DNA of 64,000 bases. Origin: Candidatus Gastranaerophilales bacterium (lineage in GTDB: Bacteria > Cyanobacteriota > Vampirovibrionia > Gastranaerophilales > Gastranaerophilaceae). Each line of letters opens with the position of its first letter. Within the stretch, counting starts at the first letter, position 1. The notes under the pieces are model-generated. The model made no database searches and was not told where the DNA came from. It saw nothing but the letters and a program-made list of their open reading frames with translations. Location of the stretch: assembly GCA_900768915.1 (NCBI GenBank), contig CAAGEQ010000033.1:1-64000 (forward strand), written 5' to 3'. This document shows positions 35,316-44,445 of the stretch, piece by piece. Both the position numbers and the translations under genes were made by a program.

Positions 35316-36187
35316 AAAGATTACCAGAATATTTAAAACGTCCAATAATAGACACAGACAAAACAAAAAAAGTTCGTCATATATTAAGAGATAAGCATTT
35401 GAATACCGTTTGTGAGGGTGCAAGATGCCCAAATAAGAATGAATGTTACCAACATAACACTGCAACATTTCTAATAATGGGAAACAATTGCACTAGAAAC
35501 TGTAAGTATTGTAATATTACTACTGCAAAACCCGAACCTCTAGATTTAGAAGAACCAAAACATATAGCAGAAGCAATAAAAGAATTAGAACTTGATTATG
35601 CTGTAATTACATCTGTCACTCGTGATGATTTATCAGACGGTGGAGCAGAGCATTTTGCAAATTGTATATATGAAATCAAAAAATTATCGCCAAATATTAA
35701 AATAGAAATTTTAACACCAGATTTTAGAAGTAAAAAATCAAGAACAGAGTTTAATAAAGACTCACTAGACACGATTATAAAAGCAAAACCTGATGTATTT
35801 AACCATAATATTGAAACTGCAAGAGCAGTATTTGAAAAAGCAAGACCATTAGGTAATTATGATTTATCTTTATCTGTCTTGAAATATATAAAGGAAAACT
35901 CAGATATTCCAACAAAATCAGGTTTAATGGTTGGTTTAGGCGAAACTATGGAACAAATAGCAGAAACCTTTGAAGACTTAAAACATATTGGTTGTGATAT
36001 TTTAACAGTAGGTCAATATATTCAACCATCAAAACAACATTTAGAAATAGACAAATATTATAGTTTAAAAGAATTTGAAGAAATAAAAGACTTAGCAAAA
36101 AAAATTGGATTTAAAAAATATCAAATTGGACCACTTGTAAGAAGTTCATACCACGCAAAATTGATTATGGTTGAAGAAGAAAAATAA
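35312..36187 (+). CDS. lipA: Lipoyl synthase
   Basis: 291 residues. The auxiliary cluster motif C-E-G-A-R-C-P-N-K-N-E-C and the radical-SAM motif C-T-R-N-C-K-Y-C are complete, and the R-S-S-Y-H segment near the C-terminus supplies the Ser ligand. It inserts sulfur at C6 and C8 of protein-bound octanoate. It overlaps lpd by 4 nt (ATGA), so the two are translationally coupled in lipoate metabolism. No lipB or E2 gene is in the window. Confidence 0.96.
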   Translation: MKRLPEYLKRPIIDTDKTKKVRHILRDKHLNTVCEGARCPNKNECYQHNTATFLIMGNNCTRNCKYCNITTAKPEPLDLEEPKHIAEAIKELELDYAVITSVTRDDLSDGGAEHFANCIYEIKKLSPNIKIEILTPDFRSKKSRTEFNKDSLDTIIKAKPDVFNHNIETARAVFEKARPLGNYDLSLSVLKYIKENSDIPTKSGLMVGLGETMEQIAETFEDLKHIGCDILTVGQYIQPSKQHLEIDKYYSLKEFEEIKDLAKKIGFKKYQIGPLVRSSYHAKLIMVEEEK

Positions 36188-36262
36188 ACTATTTTGTAAA
36201 ATTTTTTGAGAAAATAGTTTCAAACTAACAAAAAATATTTTTCTAAAACTTAAACTAATATA

Positions 36263-37603
36263 ATGCAAATTTGCAACAATATAAATGTTCAACAACATTC
36301 AAATTATGTTAGAAAATATGCCATAAACAATTCTTCGAATTATGGCAATAGTTTTGTATGCAAAGAAACAAGTCACACAAACCCTATGATATACTCTCAA
36401 TTGGCTTGTTCAATAAACAATATAAATTTCACCTCAAATGTATCAAATGGCTCATTTTTACGTAATTTGACAGGTGTTCACGATCCATATAGTGGAGTCG
36501 TAATTCTCAATAACAAAGAAATCAACCAAATATATCAAGACCTTGCAAAAAAAGAAACTAGTTATGATAAAATACGTTATTTAAAGAATTATACAGAAAG
36601 CATGCTACCTGTTGAACATAAAGTTTTCGACATTATTAAAGATGAACTAAAAATTAATAATCAACTATCTATGCAAGAAATTCTTAAAAAAAGGCAACCA
36701 AAAGCATTAGAAAATTTAATTCAAGAACAAGAAAATATTTTTGATAAAATTGATAGAATAACTTATAGCCTATCTGACGAAAATAAATTCAAAGTTGCAA
36801 AAAGTCTTGATAAAGCAAAACATCAAATCAAATTACCGCACGAAGATAAACATCATTTTAAAAACAGCAAATTTGAATGTGAAATTATGAGAATCGCTCA
36901 AAATAAAACTTTTAAAAAAATTGAAGAACGAATGAACAAACTTCCACAAAACGAGAAAGATGCTGCATTTGAGCGTTTGAATAATGTTAAACAAATTTTT
37001 GAAAACACACCTTACTATACAAATATAAAAGGGAAAACACCTCTTAAAATGCTTCATGAACTTCAAAAAGATTATATTCCTAATACATTAAATGAAGAAA
37101 ATGAAATGCAAAAAATTTTAGAATTATCACAAACTTTACCAACAACAAAAAATAGTGTAAATGCATTTATAGTTGAAATGGCGGACAAAGATGATAAAAC
37201 AATTTCAAAACGTTTGGTGAGCGAAGCATTAGGCACAATTGAACACGTAATTCCTGATTCTAAAGGTGGAGCAAATGAAGCATACAATTTTCTATTTGTA
37301 ACGAAATCAAGAAACGAAGAACGTGGAAATCGTTCTATAAACAAATTTAAACATAAATATCCTGATATACCAAGTCACTGTCAACAATATTTAGATGATG
37401 TAATCAGAAATTGTGAAAATGGTAAACTTAGAGGGTTTGAATGGTATCCATACTTGATAAAAGATACCTTAAAAAATGAAATAGGTGCAAATGTTGCAAT
37501 AAAATCATACAGAATGTCACCATATAAAGCATTCAAAGCATTTCCTGAACGTTTGAAAGATAAATATCCTCAATTTAATCAATATTATACAAATAAAAAA
37601 TAA
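36263..37603 (+). CDS. HNH-endonuclease-like protein with I-N-F-T-S motif
   Basis: 446 residues. The C-terminal third has I-E-H-V-I-P-D-S-K-G-G (H328) followed by N-E-A-Y-N-F-L-F and S-R-N-E-E-R-G-N, the H-N-N layout of HNH nucleases. The middle is helical and charged. The first 60 residues are Asn-rich and include N-N-I-N-F-T-S, related to the F-T-G tag but deeper (about residue 53); a start at M42 (36386) would bring it close to the N-terminus. No Shine-Dalgarno supports either start. No signal peptide or immunity gene is obvious. Confidence 0.7.
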   Translation: MQICNNINVQQHSNYVRKYAINNSSNYGNSFVCKETSHTNPMIYSQLACSINNINFTSNVSNGSFLRNLTGVHDPYSGVVILNNKEINQIYQDLAKKETSYDKIRYLKNYTESMLPVEHKVFDIIKDELKINNQLSMQEILKKRQPKALENLIQEQENIFDKIDRITYSLSDENKFKVAKSLDKAKHQIKLPHEDKHHFKNSKFECEIMRIAQNKTFKKIEERMNKLPQNEKDAAFERLNNVKQIFENTPYYTNIKGKTPLKMLHELQKDYIPNTLNEENEMQKILELSQTLPTTKNSVNAFIVEMADKDDKTISKRLVSEALGTIEHVIPDSKGGANEAYNFLFVTKSRNEERGNRSINKFKHKYPDIPSHCQQYLDDVIRNCENGKLRGFEWYPYLIKDTLKNEIGANVAIKSYRMSPYKAFKAFPERLKDKYPQFNQYYTNKK

Positions 37604-37674
37604 TTTTTAATTATTTACTAATTTGTTATTAAGCAAAAAAATAAAGTCTAAAAACTTTATGTTAAAATTACTTT

Positions 37675-38127
37675 ATGAAATTAATGTATCCACCAACTAA
37701 AACAAATATTTTAAATCTAAAAAGAACAGACCTTTTATTTTATAAACAACCTTCAACTGAAAACTATAAAGTTTTTAATCAAACAAAAGGTATTATTGGT
37801 GAATTTACTGTTGAAAAACGAAATGAAATGTTTATAAATAATTTATTTGTTACTCCAAGCAATAGAAGAAACAATTTAGGTACTCAAATACTTAATTTTA
37901 TAAAAATTTTAAGTAAACAAAATGGATTAGGTGGGAAAATGCGAGTTTTAGCATCTTTATTAGGTAATGAAACAAAAAATCCACCACATATATTTTATCG
38001 TAAATACGGTTTTACAAGCGATGATAAAAAAGCACTAACAGAAATTGATAAACATATTAAAAATAAACATCAACTACCGTCATCATTCAAACCAATGTTT
38101 ATGTACTATATTCCTCCAAAAGTATAA
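37675..38127 (+). CDS. GNAT-like acetyltransferase
   Basis: 150 residues. I-N-N-L-F-V-T-P-S-N-R-R-N-N-L-G-T-Q-I-L (about 62-81) is a GNAT acetyl-CoA loop, followed by I-F-Y-R-K-Y-G-F near residue 101. The basic N-terminus is unusual. TAAAAT (37663-37668) ends 6 nt before the ATG and no Shine-Dalgarno is present, so it is predicted to be leaderless. Substrate unknown. It is convergent, one nt apart, with the PHP gene. Confidence 0.75.
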   Translation: MKLMYPPTKTNILNLKRTDLLFYKQPSTENYKVFNQTKGIIGEFTVEKRNEMFINNLFVTPSNRRNNLGTQILNFIKILSKQNGLGGKMRVLASLLGNETKNPPHIFYRKYGFTSDDKKALTEIDKHIKNKHQLPSSFKPMFMYYIPPKV

Positions 38128-38128
38128 A

Positions 38129-38968
38129 CTATATTTTTTCTAACAAGGTCAATTTATCAGCACTAATTGGTACATTATCAACATTCAATTTTGCAAGTGG
38201 AATATCCTTATTTGTTCCGTGATAATCACTTCCACCAGTAATTAACAAACCATTTTCATTCGCACAATGAACAAGAAATTCTATTTCATCTTTAGAATAC
38301 CTTGAATAATAACATTCTAAGCCTTTAATACCAGCATTTCTCATTATTATTAATTTATCTAAAAATTCTTGTTCCGAAGAATGAACTTCACCCTCACCAC
38401 CCAATGGGTGAGCCCATACTGGAATACCGCCTGATGCAACAATAGCATTTATTGCTTCATATCCATCAAACCTAGAATTACCAGTTTTACAACCATCTAA
38501 ATACTTTCTCATAGCAGACAAATTATTATCTGCTAAACCTCTTTTAACTAAAACATTTGCCAAATGAGTTTTTACGACACTACGTCTTGAATACAACCAA
38601 TCTAATTCTTCTTTTGTTAAATCAATATTCCAAACATCTTTTAAATATTTTATTCTTAATTCTAATTTATGCTTACGTAAAACCTTACCCTTTTCGATTA
38701 AATCATTTAATTCTTTACAATCGGGATTACAATTAAATCCTAACAAGTGACATTTAACAGAATCTACTTTACTAGTTAATTCTATTGATGGAATAAATTT
38801 AATATCATCAGGTACTAATTCCGCCATCTCTTTTACACCACGAATAGTATCGTGATCGGTTAAAGCAAAGATTTTTATATCTGCATTTTTTATATTTGAT
38901 ATTAATGTTTTTAAATCATCACTTCCATCTGAAAAATTGCTATGTACGTGTAAATCTGCTTTTATCAT
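38129..38968 (-). CDS. PHP-domain metal-dependent phosphoesterase (RNase AM/YciV-like)
   Basis: 279 residues. A-D-L-H-V-H-S-N-F-S-D-G (D5, H7, H9, D14), L-T-D-H-D-T (D-H-D), W-A-H-P and the late G-G-S-D-Y-H-G give the full set of PHP metal ligands. Closest described group is the YciV/TrpH type, which degrades 3',5'-nucleotide bisphosphates and trims RNA 5' ends. The frame begins with TTG at 38986; ATG 38968 starts the conserved M-I-K-A-D-L-H and is preferred. Confidence 0.9.
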   Translation of the reverse strand: MIKADLHVHSNFSDGSDDLKTLISNIKNADIKIFALTDHDTIRGVKEMAELVPDDIKFIPSIELTSKVDSVKCHLLGFNCNPDCKELNDLIEKGKVLRKHKLELRIKYLKDVWNIDLTKEELDWLYSRRSVVKTHLANVLVKRGLADNNLSAMRKYLDGCKTGNSRFDGYEAINAIVASGGIPVWAHPLGGEGEVHSSEQEFLDKLIIMRNAGIKGLECYYSRYSKDEIEFLVHCANENGLLITGGSDYHGTNKDIPLAKLNVDNVPISADKLTLLEKI

Positions 38969-39129
38969 AAAATAACCTATACCCAAATACTATCTTTACT
39001 TGAAAGCATATCATAAACAATAAAGTATGAAAATTTTCACTATAATTAAAATACACCAAGAATAATTTTCTGATATAATAAAAAAGGAAAGATTTCGAGA
39101 GAAAATAGGACTTTTTAAGAGGAAACAGT

Positions 39130-40173
39130 ATGGAAAATATTATATTAACAGGCGACCGTCCAACAGGTAGATTACACGTAGGACACTATGTGGGTTCACT
39201 TAGAGAACGTGTTGCATTACAAAATCAAGGAAACTTCGATAAAATTTTTATTATGCTTGCAGATGCTCAAGCACTTACGGATAATGCTGAAGATCCTCAA
39301 AAAGTTCGTGACAACATTATTGAAGTAGCACTTGATTATTTGGCTTGTGGCATAAATCCGGAAAAGTCAACAATATTTATACAATCTATGGTTCCTGAAC
39401 TTACAGAATTAACTGTTTACTATATGAATTTAGTTACAGTTTCTAGAGTTCAACGTAATCCAACCGTTAAAACAGAAATTAAAATGCGTAATTTCGAAGC
39501 AAATATTCCTGTTGGATTTTTTGTATATCCAATAAGCCAAGCCGCAGACATTACAGCATTTAAAGCGACTAGTGTACCAGCAGGTGAAGACCAATCACCA
39601 ATGATTGAACAATGTAGAGAGATTGTTCGTAAATTCAATGCTACTTACGGAGAAGTGCTAGTTGAACCAAAAATCATTTTACCAAAGAATAGTGCTTGCC
39701 TACGTTTACCAGGAATTGACGGTAAAGCAAAAATGAGTAAATCATTAGGCAATTGCATCTACTTATCAGATGAGCCAGAAGACATTCGAAAGAAAATCAT
39801 GTCAATGTTTACAGATCCTAACCACCTTAGAGTTGAAGATCCTGGTGAAACTGATAACAACCCTGTATTTATTTATCTTGATGCATTCTGCAAAGATGAA
39901 TATTTCCAAGAATTTTTACCAGAATACAATAACCTTGATGAATTAAAAGCACATTATAGACGTGGTGGTCTAGGTGATGTAAAAGTTAAAAAATTCTTGA
40001 ATAACGTTATTCAATCAGAACTTCAACCTATTAGAGAACAAAGAAAAGAATGGGAACAAAGAAAAGATGAAGTTTATGACATTCTTAAAAAAGGTTGCGA
40101 AGTTGCACAAGCAGAAGCAGCAAAAACATTACACGATGTTAGAAGTGCAATGAAAATCAACTATTTTGAATAA
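39130..40173 (+). CDS. trpS: Tryptophanyl-tRNA synthetase
   Basis: 347 residues. Class I signatures L-H-V-G-H (15-19) and K-M-S-K-S (201-205) are present, with G-E-D-Q (residue about 154) that contacts Trp and ATP in TrpS. It charges tRNA-Trp in the cytoplasm. Shine-Dalgarno aagagga precedes the ATG; a TATAAT about 55 nt upstream gives a short leader, with no T-box. A strong terminator follows. Confidence 0.96.
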   Translation: MENIILTGDRPTGRLHVGHYVGSLRERVALQNQGNFDKIFIMLADAQALTDNAEDPQKVRDNIIEVALDYLACGINPEKSTIFIQSMVPELTELTVYYMNLVTVSRVQRNPTVKTEIKMRNFEANIPVGFFVYPISQAADITAFKATSVPAGEDQSPMIEQCREIVRKFNATYGEVLVEPKIILPKNSACLRLPGIDGKAKMSKSLGNCIYLSDEPEDIRKKIMSMFTDPNHLRVEDPGETDNNPVFIYLDAFCKDEYFQEFLPEYNNLDELKAHYRRGGLGDVKVKKFLNNVIQSELQPIREQRKEWEQRKDEVYDILKKGCEVAQAEAAKTLHDVRSAMKINYFE

Positions 40174-40187
40174 AAAAATAAACGCAT

Positions 40188-40224
40188 AAAAAAAGAGTTA
40201 CACATAATGTGTAACTCTTTTTTA
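40188..40224. terminator. Bidirectional terminator between trpS and ilvE
   Basis: 12-bp stem aaagagttacac / gtgtaactcttt (40193-40220, loop ataat or similar) with A run left and T run right. Confidence 0.9.
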
Positions 40225-40236
40225 TTTATACATAAA

Positions 40237-41262
40237 CTATAAAATTGTTCTTACCCAACCTTTTGGACCTTCAATTTTTCCAAATTGAATACCTGTTAAA
40301 GTTTCATATAACTTCTTAGAAACAGGTCCCATACCGTTTTGAGAATTTGCAAAAACAATTTCTTTGCCGTGGTCGTTTATTTTACCAACAGGAGAAATAA
40401 CTGCAGCAGTACCACACAAACCACATTCAACGAAATCTCCTAATTCTTTTAAATAAACTTCTCTTTCTTCGACTTCATAACCTAAATCTTTTGCCAAAGC
40501 CATCAAAGAACGTCTAGTAATAGATGGTAAAATACTATCAGATTTTGGAGTAACAACTTTATTATCTTTAGTTACGAAGAAGAAGTTTGCACCACCAGTT
40601 TCTTCTACTTTTGTTCTTGTTTGTGAATCTAAATACATATTTTCATTAAAGCCTTCTTCATGAGCCTTAACAATAGGATAAAGACTCATTGCATAGTTCA
40701 AACCTGCTTTAATATGTCCTGTACCATGTGGAGCAGAACGGTCAAAATCACTAACTTTCAATACTAATGAACTTGCACCACCTTTTTTAAAGTATGGTCC
40801 AACTGGTGAACAGAAAATTCTGAACTGATATTCCATTGCAGGTTTAACACCCATTACAGGACCAGTTGCAAATAATACTGGTCTAATATACAATGCTGCA
40901 CCTGTTCCAAATGGTGGGACATATTCAATATTTGCTTTTACGACTTTTTCTACAGCATCAACAAATCTTTCAACTGGAAATTCTGGAATTTCCAAACGTT
41001 TAGCAGAATCAACCATTCTTTGAGCATTCATATCAGGTCTAAAAACTACTACATGCCCGTCTTCGGTTGTATATGCTTTCATACCCTCAAAACAAGTTTG
41101 ACAATAATGAATAACACCGGCACATTCACTAATAGTTACAGTTGCTTCGTCTGTAATACAACCATCGTCCCATTTGCCATCTTTATAATTTGATACATAT
41201 CTTTTTTCTGTTTTGTAATAACCAAAACCTAAATTTTCCCAATCAATGTTTTTCTTTTCCAT
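40237..41262 (-). CDS. ilvE: Branched-chain amino acid aminotransferase
   Basis: 341 residues, class IV PLP transaminase of the longer (type II) BCAT group: C-F-E-G-M-K-A-Y, R-P-V-L-F-A-T-G, K-A-G-L-N-Y-A (the PLP Lys lies in this segment), E-E-T-G-G-A-N-F-F and L-P-S-I-T-R are present. It makes or degrades Leu, Ile and Val with 2-oxoglutarate. Shine-Dalgarno gaggtagag lies upstream; single gene. Confidence 0.95.
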   Translation of the reverse strand: MEKKNIDWENLGFGYYKTEKRYVSNYKDGKWDDGCITDEATVTISECAGVIHYCQTCFEGMKAYTTEDGHVVVFRPDMNAQRMVDSAKRLEIPEFPVERFVDAVEKVVKANIEYVPPFGTGAALYIRPVLFATGPVMGVKPAMEYQFRIFCSPVGPYFKKGGASSLVLKVSDFDRSAPHGTGHIKAGLNYAMSLYPIVKAHEEGFNENMYLDSQTRTKVEETGGANFFFVTKDNKVVTPKSDSILPSITRRSLMALAKDLGYEVEEREVYLKELGDFVECGLCGTAAVISPVGKINDHGKEIVFANSQNGMGPVSKKLYETLTGIQFGKIEGPKGWVRTIL

Positions 41263-41370
41263 GTTACTCTACCTCTTCTATCCTCTTCATGGTAAAGAAT
41301 ATTTATAAATATGTCAAATTAAGATTTTGTAATGATACAATATTTCAAATTAAATTTACAATTTCCTATA

Positions 41371-43104
41371 CTAAAGATTAAAATCCTTTACTAATTGGTT
41401 TTTAACTTCTAGCATCAAATTATCCCAATCATTAAAAGTCTTTGCTCTAAAAGGTTTTACACTTTTATACCAACCTACATCATTACCTTCGGTTTTATAC
41501 CATCTTGATTCAGAAAATACATTGAACAAACAATATGTTTTTATACCTAATGCACCAGCAAGGTTCATAACAACATTATCCGTAGATATGATTAAATCCA
41601 TACAAGTCATTGCACAAGCAGTATCTTCAAAGTTTTTAAACTCTTTACCTAAATCATAAATCGTTATATCTTTTGATAATTCACTCAATTCTTTTGCATA
41701 CTCATCTGACTGGAATGAATAAAAATCTATACCTTTCATTTTTAAAAGTGGTAAAAATTTCTTTATTGAAATATCTCGATAAGTTAAAATAGATTGTTTT
41801 GTTCCATGATATGCTAATCCAATCTTTAAATGATTATTATTTCTAATATATTTTTTACGGAATTCTTCAACCTTTTCTGGACTAGCCATCAAATATCCAT
41901 TTGCTTCAAGCATTTTATCAGGTGATTCATTCATCAAATATGGTGTATCCATCAACGGTATGTGAAAATCATGAGGAATTTTTCCCATACCTTTACCAGT
42001 ACTATACATCACCGAACGATTAGTATCTTTTAATTTTATATTTGGGTTAATGTCTGCTTCGTGCGAAAGTATTTCACAATACCTATCAAACCCTGAAGAC
42101 TTAAATATTGGAATAAGATTTTTTTGTACAACAAAAATAACCTTACCTGCCATTGATGCAATTCTTGGTATGTATCTTGAAAACATTACAGAATCACCAA
42201 AACCTTGTTCATAATGAACAATAACAGTAGATTTTGAAATATCTTTTTTACCGTCCCAACGTTTCTCTGGTAATAACAATTTCGGATAAGTAACATTACC
42301 TGTCTCAAATCGACACCTATACATACCATAGGCCTCAGCAATTCTACCTTCTTTCATCAAAAACCTACTACAAGACACGACTTCTTCTGGAGTTGGATTG
42401 TTATTGATAACAGAATTACAACATTTTGTACATTCTTCAATATTTCCAGCACGATAATATAATTTTGCTAAAAATGTATTTACCAAATTTTTATCAGGAG
42501 TTAATTCTAAAGCCTTTTTAGCATAAGCAATTTGTTCATCTAATTTTTTATCTTGATAAACTCTTTCTAATAAAAAAGCCAATTTATAATTATATCCTCT
42601 ATTATCAAAAGGAACTGTTTTCAATAATTTTTCATATAAGGGAATGGCATCTTTATAATGTTCAGGCATACCAAAATATGTACTAGCAACAATATTTAAC
42701 ACTTCATTATCTTCAGAAATATATTGAAGTAGTTTATCTTCAAAATGTTTTAAAATCACATTGTATGCTTTTAAATTCAACAGACATAATGAAATACTTT
42801 TAATTAATTCTATATTATCAGGATTATCTTTTAATAACCTAACAAAATCATAAAAAGCAACTGCATATTTTTGTTCTTTTAGATTAATTAATGCATTAAG
42901 TAATTCAGGAGTTTCTTCTTCTATTTGTTCAACTTTTTCCCCTTTTAATAGCATTTTATATGTCTTGACTAATTTTTGAGAAACATCTTTTTCTAATTTA
43001 TTATTTTCTTTTATTAAAGACTCACTTAAAGAAACATTCAAACCAAAAGCTGAAAGTAATATATTATTCAAATTAAAAATTGCAGATTTAATTTTTTTAC
43101 TCAT
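41371..43104 (-). CDS. TPR protein with C-terminal GT9-like domain
   Basis: 577 residues. Residues about 60-280 contain tetratricopeptide-like helix pairs; about 295-570 form a glycosyltransferase-like domain with H-Y-E-Q-G-F-G-D-S-V-M-F, G-L-A-Y-H-G and S-T-D-N-V-V-M-N-L-A-G-A-L-G, the arrangement of TPR-linked GT9/GT41-like proteins. Expected to glycosylate a protein or surface glycan; the acceptor is unknown. It starts directly after the stop of the TPR gene at 43105, as third gene of a TPR operon. Confidence 0.8.
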   Translation of the reverse strand: MSKKIKSAIFNLNNILLSAFGLNVSLSESLIKENNKLEKDVSQKLVKTYKMLLKGEKVEQIEEETPELLNALINLKEQKYAVAFYDFVRLLKDNPDNIELIKSISLCLLNLKAYNVILKHFEDKLLQYISEDNEVLNIVASTYFGMPEHYKDAIPLYEKLLKTVPFDNRGYNYKLAFLLERVYQDKKLDEQIAYAKKALELTPDKNLVNTFLAKLYYRAGNIEECTKCCNSVINNNPTPEEVVSCSRFLMKEGRIAEAYGMYRCRFETGNVTYPKLLLPEKRWDGKKDISKSTVIVHYEQGFGDSVMFSRYIPRIASMAGKVIFVVQKNLIPIFKSSGFDRYCEILSHEADINPNIKLKDTNRSVMYSTGKGMGKIPHDFHIPLMDTPYLMNESPDKMLEANGYLMASPEKVEEFRKKYIRNNNHLKIGLAYHGTKQSILTYRDISIKKFLPLLKMKGIDFYSFQSDEYAKELSELSKDITIYDLGKEFKNFEDTACAMTCMDLIISTDNVVMNLAGALGIKTYCLFNVFSESRWYKTEGNDVGWYKSVKPFRAKTFNDWDNLMLEVKNQLVKDFNL

Positions 43105-43722
43105 TTAATTTAATGCTTCCTCATATATTTCTTTTAATGTTTCAGTTGCTTCATCGTCATCTTCGTTCAAATTCAAATAATATTTATATGCTTCAATACT
43201 TTTACCATACATTTTTAAGGCTCTATAAATATCACCTATCAAACTCCATACAGGAGCCGTATCAGTAATTGTTTTTATAAATTCGCACAGTTTTATAGCC
43301 TCTGAATAATTTTTATTTTCATATAATGCACGAGCAATATTCAAATACGGAATTTCTTCTAAAGGATTAAATTCTATACTCATTTTATTTAAATATATTT
43401 TATCCTCAATATTATCAGTTTCGACTTTTGTATATTTCAAAGATAAAATTTTTTGATATGAATCAATTATTTTTAAAGACTCCATACTTTGTGGAATCGA
43501 AGATAAATCCATATTATTCAACTTAGAAATAATAGACTTTGAATACAATGGCTCTAAAAAACTCATAGTTGTATCAAATATCTTTTTTAAATTTTTATGC
43601 AGTTTTTTTATTAATACAACATCATTTTTAGCAATAGCAAGAATTGACAATGATGCAACGGCTTTATATTGGTTGCAATAATCTGTCAATTTAGTTTTTA
43701 AAAATTCTTCCTTATACGTCAT
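43105..43722 (-). CDS. TPR-like helical protein
   Basis: 205 residues, all helical. The last 100 have two clear tetratricopeptide units (N-I-A-R-A-L-Y-E-N-K-N-Y-S-E-A, then G-D-I-Y-R-A-L-K-M-Y-G-K-S-I-E-A-Y). No other domain. The ATG at 43722 has gagg 7 nt upstream; the TTG at 43734 that extends the frame is part of that site. It overlaps the preceding TPR gene by 11 nt, so it is translationally coupled. Probably a scaffold for the GT9-like enzyme encoded next. Confidence 0.75.
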   Translation of the reverse strand: MTYKEEFLKTKLTDYCNQYKAVASLSILAIAKNDVVLIKKLHKNLKKIFDTTMSFLEPLYSKSIISKLNNMDLSSIPQSMESLKIIDSYQKILSLKYTKVETDNIEDKIYLNKMSIEFNPLEEIPYLNIARALYENKNYSEAIKLCEFIKTITDTAPVWSLIGDIYRALKMYGKSIEAYKYYLNLNEDDDEATETLKEIYEEALN

Positions 43723-44392
43723 TTGATGCCTCAAGAGTTTTTATATGATTTAAACATGCCAGCCTGCTATCATTATCATTTATCTTTTCAAAAACTACTG
43801 CTAATTTTTTATATATTTCAACTGTTTCTTCTGAACTTTCAGCACAACTCAAATATGAATCAAGAGCAGAGTTATAATCCTCTAATTTTAAATATATATC
43901 ACCGATTTTTTCAAAATATTTTGGATTTAAAGTATAAATAAAAATCAATTTATATATATCAACCAATTCTTTATTCAAGTCATTATCTTGATAATAATTA
44001 ACAAGATATTCAATCATAAACACATTTTTGATATTAAATCTAATAGCACAAACTAAATGTTCTATTGATTCTTCCAATTTTTCATTTTTTACATCATTTT
44101 TAATCAAATCATCATAATATTTTCGAATATAATCATGAAGTTTTAAAACACTCTTTAAATTCAAATATTCTTTTGGTAACACAATTTCTTCAACATTCTC
44201 ATCAGAAATTAAAAAAGTTGCAACTTCTTCTGGAATATTTTTCTGAGAAACAATAAATGTAGATAAATCTTTATACTTATCTAACAATTCAAAACCTTTA
44301 ACGACATCAAAATTTTCAGAGTTAATAAATATTTTAACCTCTTTAGAAAAATCATTTATATTATCAAAAATATTATTAACAGATAATTTCAT
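43712..44392 (-). CDS. TPR-like helical protein, first gene of the TPR operon
   Basis: 226 residues, soluble and helical; the C-terminal part has tetratricopeptide-type repeats (I-G-D-I-Y-L-K-L-E-D-Y-N-S-A-L-D-S-Y-L). It has its own promoter: an extended -10, TG-G-TATTAT (core 44399-44404 on +), ends 6 nt before the ATG with no Shine-Dalgarno, so the operon message appears leaderless. Followed by two more TPR genes with overlapping or abutting starts. Confidence 0.72.
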   Translation of the reverse strand: MKLSVNNIFDNINDFSKEVKIFINSENFDVVKGFELLDKYKDLSTFIVSQKNIPEEVATFLISDENVEEIVLPKEYLNLKSVLKLHDYIRKYYDDLIKNDVKNEKLEESIEHLVCAIRFNIKNVFMIEYLVNYYQDNDLNKELVDIYKLIFIYTLNPKYFEKIGDIYLKLEDYNSALDSYLSCAESSEETVEIYKKLAVVFEKINDNDSRLACLNHIKTLEASNDV

Positions 44393-44445
44393 TCAAATAT
44401 AATACCACACTAAATAGTAAGTTTTACCCTATGTTTATACTATAT

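Noticed and set aside
39060..39129. T-box riboswitch before trpS
   Set aside because: The leader after the -10 box is only about 45 nt and lacks a T-box sequence and antiterminator.
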